From an uncultured Bacteroidales bacterium (GTDB lineage Bacteria; Bacteroidota; Bacteroidia; Bacteroidales; UBA1715), in the NCBI GenBank assembly GCA_937892155.1, contig CALAUG010000073.1, forward strand, positions 1-44,601: a stretch of 44,601 nucleotides of DNA. The letters are read 5' to 3'. The notes below the pieces were generated by a model that was given only the letters and a program-made list of their open reading frames with translations, made no database searches and was not told the origin of the DNA. Within the stretch, counting starts at the first letter, position 1; each line of letters begins with the position of its first letter. Both the position numbers and the translations under genes were made by a program. Positions 40,204-44,601 of the stretch are shown piece after piece.

Positions 40204-42828
40204 ATGAAAAGATTTACATTACTTTTTGGTGCATTGTTGCTTGGAGCAACGACTTTATTGGCACAAACATTTATGGTTGATGGAATCAATTATCGCGTGA
40301 TTTCTGATTCGTGTCCATATAAAGCCGAGGTCATTCCTTTGAATTACTCCGACGACGATTTCAATGTATATGTTATTCCAGGACGGGTAACTTATGCTGG
40401 CATTACGTATACGGTAACATATATGGTTGATGGAATCAATTATCATGTAATTTCTGATTCGGAACCATATATGGTTGAGGTCGTTCCTTTGAATCACGCC
40501 AAAGACGAATCCAAGGTGTATTATAGCGGAGATATAGTTATTCCGGAACAGATAACTTATGCTGGCATTACGTATGCAGTAACAAGGCTTGTAGAAGGAG
40601 CTTTTCAATCTTGTCAAAATTTACATTCTGTTGTGATACCTAATTCTGTAACTTTTATTGGGACAGCGGCATTTAATGGTTGTACTAATTTAACCTCCGT
40701 TGTAATGCCTAAGAATATTATACGCATTGAATCAACTACATTTTCCCATTGTACTTCTTTACAGTCAATTGAAATTCCTAATACTGTAATAGAGATTGCA
40801 AGGCTTGCTTTTCTTAATTGTAGTAGTTTAACGTCAATTGACATACCCAATTCAGTAACTTTCATTGGTGAAGGTGCATTTTTAAATTGTACTAATTTGC
40901 AATCCGTTAAAATGTCTAATTCAGTTGAACGTATTGAGGCCCAGACTTTTTTACAATGTAGTAGTTTACAAACAATTGACATACCCAATTCAGTAACGTT
41001 TCTTGGAGAAAAAGCATTTTTGGGTTGTACAAGTTTACAATCAATTTCAATGTCAAATTATATTAGATTTATTGAAAATGAAACTTTTTGTAGTTGTCGT
41101 AGTTTGAAAACATTAAAATTACCCAATTCTTTACTTTCTATTAACAAATATGCTTTTGCCGGTTGTAAAGATTTATCTTCTATTGTGATACCAAGTACCG
41201 TTACGAGTATTGAAATGGATGCATTTGCAGGATGTGACTCTCTAACTTCATTTTTTTGTTATAATAAAGTTCCTCCACAAATATTTTATTCAGAAGGATC
41301 GTATGTCCCAAATGGCTTAGAGGGACTTTCAGAAGAAGATATTTCGTTATATGTTCCTTTTGGTTGTATTAACAACTACCAAAAATCAACTCAATGGAAA
41401 GATTTTTTGATTAAGGAGTTGTCTCCGATGATTGGCTCTGGAAATATTTGTATCTCGGGAACAGTCTTCTTCGACGAAAATGAAAATGGAATACAAGACA
41501 ATGAAGAATATGGAATACCACGACATCCTCTTCTTATTCTTCCTGATAGCATATATGCACAAACCGATAATTCAGGAAACTATTCATTTTCATGTGGTGC
41601 AGAAACAGTCTATCAAATTATTCCGCTACTATCCGACAATTGGAAACTTACCACCGAGATATCGTCTAATGGGTTGAAGAGTGCAAGCGTACCAATGGCA
41701 GAAGTATCTCTTGAAACAACAGATGTGACAGGGATTGACTTTGGAATAAAAAACATAAAAGAAGAACGAAAAACTGAAATCTCCATCATATCATTGGATG
41801 CAGGGAGATGTTTTGAAACTTTCCCAATGTATTTGGCTGTTAAAAATAATGGGACAGTTTTAGAGCAAGGACGCATACAATTTAATTTAGACCCTCGATA
41901 TGGTGACATTCGCTCCGCCTCACAAGATTATGACATGATAGATTCTAAAACACTCAGTTGGAATATGTCTTTACGACCGTTTGAAGAGAGAAAAATAAAA
42001 ATATCTATGCATATGCCTGATTTTAATTTCACGAGCGACACTTTGGAATCTGTCGTTTCATATAAAGATGCGGAATCTGTCCTGTGTAGCGATACCGCAA
42101 ATGTTATAGTGCGTTGCTCGTACGACCCGAACGATAAAACAGTGTTCCCGATGGGCGTTACTGACGAAAATCTTGTGTTGATGAACGAGCCGTTGTCATA
42201 TACCATTCGTTTTCAAAATACGGGGAATGACTATGCAAAGAACGTCGTTGTAATCGACACGCTTTCTTCAGCTTTGGATTTGGAAACGTTCGAGGTAGTA
42301 GCGGCAAGTCACAACCTCAAGACGAATTACACGAGCGATGGCGTGGTAGAATTCCGATTCGATAACATTATGCTCCTCGATAGCACCACGAACGAGCCAG
42401 AAAGTCATGGTTTTGTAAAATATAGAATTAAAGCCAAAAAAGATTTGCCCGACAATACGGTGATTGAAAATACGGCACATATTTACTTCGACTACAACCC
42501 TGCCGTTGTTACCAACACCACTATGAATACAATGACGTACACGATTCTGAAAAACGAGGAAAGCACCGCCATTGAAGTTCCATATAACGCAACGGTGAAG
42601 CTCTATCCGAATCCAATCCGCGACTATTCAGTGTTGGAATTCGACAATGCGGGCAACGATTTGTTCCAACTTACCATAAGCGACGTTACAGGAAAAATAA
42701 TAAATACTATGCAAACCAGCGGCAACAGTTTTATTGTTGGCAAAGGACTTGACAAAGGCGTATATCTGTATAGCTTGAAGAATACGCAAACAAACCAAGT
42801 GTATCGCAATAGTTTTATTGTTGAATAA
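40204..42828 (+). CDS. BspA-like leucine-rich repeat T9SS surface protein
   Basis: The 874-residue protein has a signal peptide (1-20). Two copies of a 50-residue unit follow, starting MVDGINY at 24 and 74. About ten BspA-type LRRs (about 128-350, repeating IPNSVTFIG...AFxxCTxLxSI) come next. An SdrD-B-like segment (415-515, GTVFFDENENGIQDNEEYGI) and a DUF11-like region (about 640-760, SYDPNDKTVFP, PLSYTIRFQNTGNDYAKNVVV) precede a T9SS sorting domain (about 800-874, LYPNPIRDYSVLEF to GVYLYSLKN). It is probably surface-attached and may bind host or plant surfaces or other cells; the ligand is unknown. Its own promoter separates it from the ATPase. Confidence 0.9.
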   Translation: MKRFTLLFGALLLGATTLLAQTFMVDGINYRVISDSCPYKAEVIPLNYSDDDFNVYVIPGRVTYAGITYTVTYMVDGINYHVISDSEPYMVEVVPLNHAKDESKVYYSGDIVIPEQITYAGITYAVTRLVEGAFQSCQNLHSVVIPNSVTFIGTAAFNGCTNLTSVVMPKNIIRIESTTFSHCTSLQSIEIPNTVIEIARLAFLNCSSLTSIDIPNSVTFIGEGAFLNCTNLQSVKMSNSVERIEAQTFLQCSSLQTIDIPNSVTFLGEKAFLGCTSLQSISMSNYIRFIENETFCSCRSLKTLKLPNSLLSINKYAFAGCKDLSSIVIPSTVTSIEMDAFAGCDSLTSFFCYNKVPPQIFYSEGSYVPNGLEGLSEEDISLYVPFGCINNYQKSTQWKDFLIKELSPMIGSGNICISGTVFFDENENGIQDNEEYGIPRHPLLILPDSIYAQTDNSGNYSFSCGAETVYQIIPLLSDNWKLTTEISSNGLKSASVPMAEVSLETTDVTGIDFGIKNIKEERKTEISIISLDAGRCFETFPMYLAVKNNGTVLEQGRIQFNLDPRYGDIRSASQDYDMIDSKTLSWNMSLRPFEERKIKISMHMPDFNFTSDTLESVVSYKDAESVLCSDTANVIVRCSYDPNDKTVFPMGVTDENLVLMNEPLSYTIRFQNTGNDYAKNVVVIDTLSSALDLETFEVVAASHNLKTNYTSDGVVEFRFDNIMLLDSTTNEPESHGFVKYRIKAKKDLPDNTVIENTAHIYFDYNPAVVTNTTMNTMTYTILKNEESTAIEVPYNATVKLYPNPIRDYSVLEFDNAGNDLFQLTISDVTGKIINTMQTSGNSFIVGKGLDKGVYLYSLKNTQTNQVYRNSFIVE

Positions 42829-42830
42829 TC

Positions 42831-42859
42831 AGTAGAGACGATGTGCACATCGTCTTACA
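42831..42859. repeat. REP-like palindrome after the BspA-like gene
   Basis: AGACGATGTGCACATCGTCT (42836-42855) is a perfect 20-bp palindrome, and the flanks GTAG and TAC extend it imperfectly. It begins 7 bases after the stop. I cannot say whether it recurs elsewhere in the genome. Confidence 0.65.
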
Positions 42860-42876
42860 ATATATTTTAAGTAAAA

Positions 42877-42920
42877 AGTGACTGCGTTTTTCGTGGTCAC
42901 TTTTCTTTTTTCTGGAATTT
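42877..42920. repeat. 44-bp repeat, copy 2, containing a terminator
   Basis: 41 of 44 bases match 38515-38558 in the same orientation. The hairpin AGTGAC/GTCACT and T run are kept, so it can end the BspA-like transcript. It stops matching after CTGGAATTT; no tandem array follows here. Confidence 0.8.
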
Positions 42921-42957
42921 AAATACAATCGATTTCTACAATACTCCGCAAATAATT

Positions 42958-42965
42958 TATCTTTG
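42958..42965 (+). promoter_or_regulatory. -7 box of nspC
   Basis: TATCTTTG fits TAnnTTTG, 17 bases before the ATG at 42983. No TTTG is seen at -33. Confidence 0.55.
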
Positions 42966-42982
42966 TCAACAAAATTATTGCA

Positions 42983-44119
42983 ATGAAGAATTATTATCCA
43001 GAAATACCGTCTCCAGCGTTTATTCTCGAAGAATCGTTACTTCGAAAGAATTTGGAAAAATTGTCGCGTGTGTCGGAAGAGGCTGGAATATCTATTATTC
43101 TTGCTTTGAAAGGTTATGCGCTCTGGAAATCGTTTCCTATGGTGAAACAGTATTTGCAGGGAGCAACGGCAAGCTCGTTGGCAGAAGCAAAACTATGCGT
43201 GGATTATATGGGTTCAAAAGCTCACACTTTTGCACCGGTTTATGCACCCGAAGAATTCGACGAAATCGCAAAATGTAGTTCTCATATTACATTCAATTCT
43301 CTATCGCAATTCAATTTGTATAAAGAAAAATGCAAACAATTCGGCATTTCGGTTGGATTGCGCGTGAATCCAGGTTATAGCGATGTTACAACCGATTTGT
43401 ACAATCCTTGTTCGCCAAATTCTCGTCTGGGAATTCCGGCAAAAGATTTAGAAAAGGGTTTGCCCGAAGGTGTTGAAGGAATTCACTTCCACGCACTTTG
43501 CGAGAATGATTCATATTCGCTGGAACGCGTGCTCAAATCTTTTGAAGAAAAATTTGCCCACTTGCTACCTTCTGTCAAATGGGTGAATATGGGCGGTGGC
43601 CATTTAATCACTCACAAAGATTACAAACCGGAACACGTGATTGAACTTTTGAAGAACTTCAAAAAAAAATACAATGTTGATGTAATTCTTGAGCCAGGCG
43701 GCGCTGTCGGTTGGCAAACCGGAGTGTTGAAAGCTCGTGTACTCGACGTTGTTCCGTATGGAGAAACACCGACGGCTATCCTTGACGTGTCGTTTGCGGC
43801 GCACATGCCCGATACGTTGGAAATGCCGTATCGCCCGAACGTACGTGATGCTTTTTTTGAAAAAACGGATAATACGTATGCTTATAAACTTGGCGGAAAC
43901 TCTTGTCTTGCCGGCGATTACATGATGCCGTATTATTTTATAGAACCTCTGCAGATTGGCGATACAATCATTTTGGAAGATATGATGCACTACACGATGG
44001 TGAAAACAACCACTTTCAATGGCGTAAAACATCCTTCGATATGGATTGAACACGAAAATGGAGAAGATGAGTGTATTCGCGTGTTTGGGTACGAAGATTT
44101 TCGGGACAGATTGAGTTAA
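42983..44119 (+). CDS. nspC: Carboxynorspermidine/carboxyspermidine decarboxylase
   Basis: This PLP enzyme removes CO2 from carboxy(nor)spermidine, completing the alternative spermidine route. The 378-residue protein starts MKNYYPEIPSPAFILEESLL and has the PLP lysine in ILALKGYALW (Lys43). The alanine-racemase-type barrel includes GVEGIHFHALCENDSYSLE and VKWVNMGGGHLITH. The C-terminal beta domain has GGNSCLAGDYMMPYYF, the Cys and Asp set typical of this group. It works with the dehydrogenase at 37273-38481; it has its own promoter and the two are not in one operon here. Confidence 0.95.
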   Translation: MKNYYPEIPSPAFILEESLLRKNLEKLSRVSEEAGISIILALKGYALWKSFPMVKQYLQGATASSLAEAKLCVDYMGSKAHTFAPVYAPEEFDEIAKCSSHITFNSLSQFNLYKEKCKQFGISVGLRVNPGYSDVTTDLYNPCSPNSRLGIPAKDLEKGLPEGVEGIHFHALCENDSYSLERVLKSFEEKFAHLLPSVKWVNMGGGHLITHKDYKPEHVIELLKNFKKKYNVDVILEPGGAVGWQTGVLKARVLDVVPYGETPTAILDVSFAAHMPDTLEMPYRPNVRDAFFEKTDNTYAYKLGGNSCLAGDYMMPYYFIEPLQIGDTIILEDMMHYTMVKTTTFNGVKHPSIWIEHENGEDECIRVFGYEDFRDRLS

Positions 44120-44388
44120 TGTGTTGCCGTGAATTTGTAGGAAAAGCAGCAGTCTTATGTGAATGCTGTTGTCTTCGTGGACATATCCATCATTGAAAAA
44201 ATCGAAAAATTATAGTTTTAGCGTGAAATGTTAAAATAGAGAATTTTTACTCTCTAAAAAAGGGGCATTTCGAGTTTCGATTTATCCTAAAAAGTGGTTT
44301 TAATTGGCTTGTACACCTTTTTTTTGTTAAAATATGACATTGATTTCCAGTGAGTTGTAAAAAAGTTTCAAAAAAAGTGTGAAAAAGG

Positions 44389-44418
44389 TTTGTAAGAGTA
44401 AAAAAGTGTGTACATTTG
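44389..44418 (+). promoter_or_regulatory. rRNA operon promoter
   Basis: TTTG (44389-44392), 18 bp, TACATTTG (44411-44418), preceded by a T/A-rich stretch. The transcript would start near 44425, about 135 bases before the 16S gene. Apart from this promoter, the 438 bases between nspC and the 16S gene hold no gene that I can see. Confidence 0.75.
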
Positions 44419-44421
44419 CAC

Positions 44422-44459
44422 ACCCCAAAACGGAGATGTGTATGGTTGGCAGTTGGGGT
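44422..44459 (+). other. rRNA leader hairpin
   Basis: ACCCCAA (44422-44428) pairs with TTGGGGT (44453-44459) just after the promoter, at or next to the transcript start. Confidence 0.5.
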
Positions 44460-44557
44460 AACGATAAAAGTACATTGAAATAATAGTTTAAGCCAAGAAT
44501 AGGGTAAGACAGAGCGGTATTATCGACAGTCAAAGAGATAATACAAAAAGATTTACT

Positions 44558-44601
44558 ACAACGAAGAGTTTGATCCTGGCTCAGGATGAACGCTAGCGGC
44601 A
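44558..44601 (+). rRNA. 16S ribosomal RNA, 5' end (partial)
   Basis: GAAGAGTTTGATCCTGGCTC at 44563-44582 is the universal start of bacterial 16S rRNA, followed by AGGATGAACGCTAGCGGC, the Bacteroidota version. Aligning to E. coli numbering puts base 1 near 44558. The gene runs off the right edge. Confidence 0.95.

Noticed and set aside
40255..40988. Two antisense open frames opposite the BspA-like gene
   Set aside because: Their repeated look comes from the LRR and N-terminal duplications on the other strand; no independent coding signal.
38515..42920. Composite transposon
   Set aside because: The bounding repeats are only 44 bp, are terminators in themselves, carry no terminal inverted repeats, and no transposase or integrase gene lies between them.

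Overview
The window looks like a chromosomal piece of an AT-rich member of the Bacteroidales (phylum Bacteroidota). The grounds are the Bacteroidota-type promoter boxes (TTTG, about 19 bp, TAnnTTTG) in front of many genes, the near absence of Shine-Dalgarno sites, two proteins with a type IX secretion (T9SS) C-terminal sorting domain, BspA-like leucine-rich repeats, a LytS/LytTR two-component pair and close family resemblance of the housekeeping proteins to Bacteroidales sequences. I cannot name the genus.

Layout. (1) Positions 1-17078: the tail of an unidentified gene and its terminator, then one promoter and an unbroken same-strand run of 31 genes joining the str, S10, spc and alpha operons: rpsL-rpsG-fusA-rpsJ-rplC-rplD-rplW-rplB-rpsS-rplV-rpsC-rplP-rpmC-rpsQ-rplN-rplX-rplE-rpsN-rpsH-rplF-rplR-rpsE-rpmD-rplO-secY-infA-rpmJ-rpsM-rpsK-rpsD-rpoA-rplQ. 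There is no tuf after fusA and no map or adk between secY and infA. (2) 17122-17242: tRNA-Pro(CGG) with its own promoter and terminator. (3) 17240-21114 (minus): a small membrane protein and mfd. (4) 21197-21950: a DUF2147-type exported protein and a small conserved-looking protein. (5) 22051-24486 (minus): cellobiose-phosphorylase-like GH94 enzyme, opposite glyS (24650-26188). (6) 26323-29385: a polytopic membrane protein, a RhuM-like/PLD-like protein and a lipoprotein. (7) 29590-31529: a translationally coupled pair, Ldh-family oxidoreductase and a divergent DapF-like protein. (8) 31617-37057 (minus): a PASTA membrane protein followed by a T9SS cargo protein, then a LytTR regulator with its LytS-type kinase. 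(9) 37273-44119: the two genes of the carboxyspermidine polyamine route, separated by about 4.4 kb that holds an ATPase/DUF4143 gene and a BspA-like T9SS protein and is bounded by two copies of a 44-bp terminator-bearing repeat. (10) 44389-44601: an rRNA promoter, leader hairpin and the first 44 bases of a 16S rRNA gene.

How the genes fit together. The first 17 kb plus the rRNA operon at the far end form a translation hub. The GH94 enzyme suggests use of cellobiose or a similar beta-linked disaccharide, hence a fibre-degrading habitat (inference). Carboxyspermidine dehydrogenase and decarboxylase would supply spermidine-type polyamines.

The points most worth a second look are the DapF-like protein, which has Ser where the second catalytic Cys should be; the repeat-bounded ATPase/BspA segment with a 32-bp tandem repeat in front of the ATPase; the long inverted repeat over the start of the RhuM/PLD gene; and a six-residue insertion in initiation factor IF-1. 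I did not find a CRISPR array, a transposase gene or a clear multi-gene defence system.
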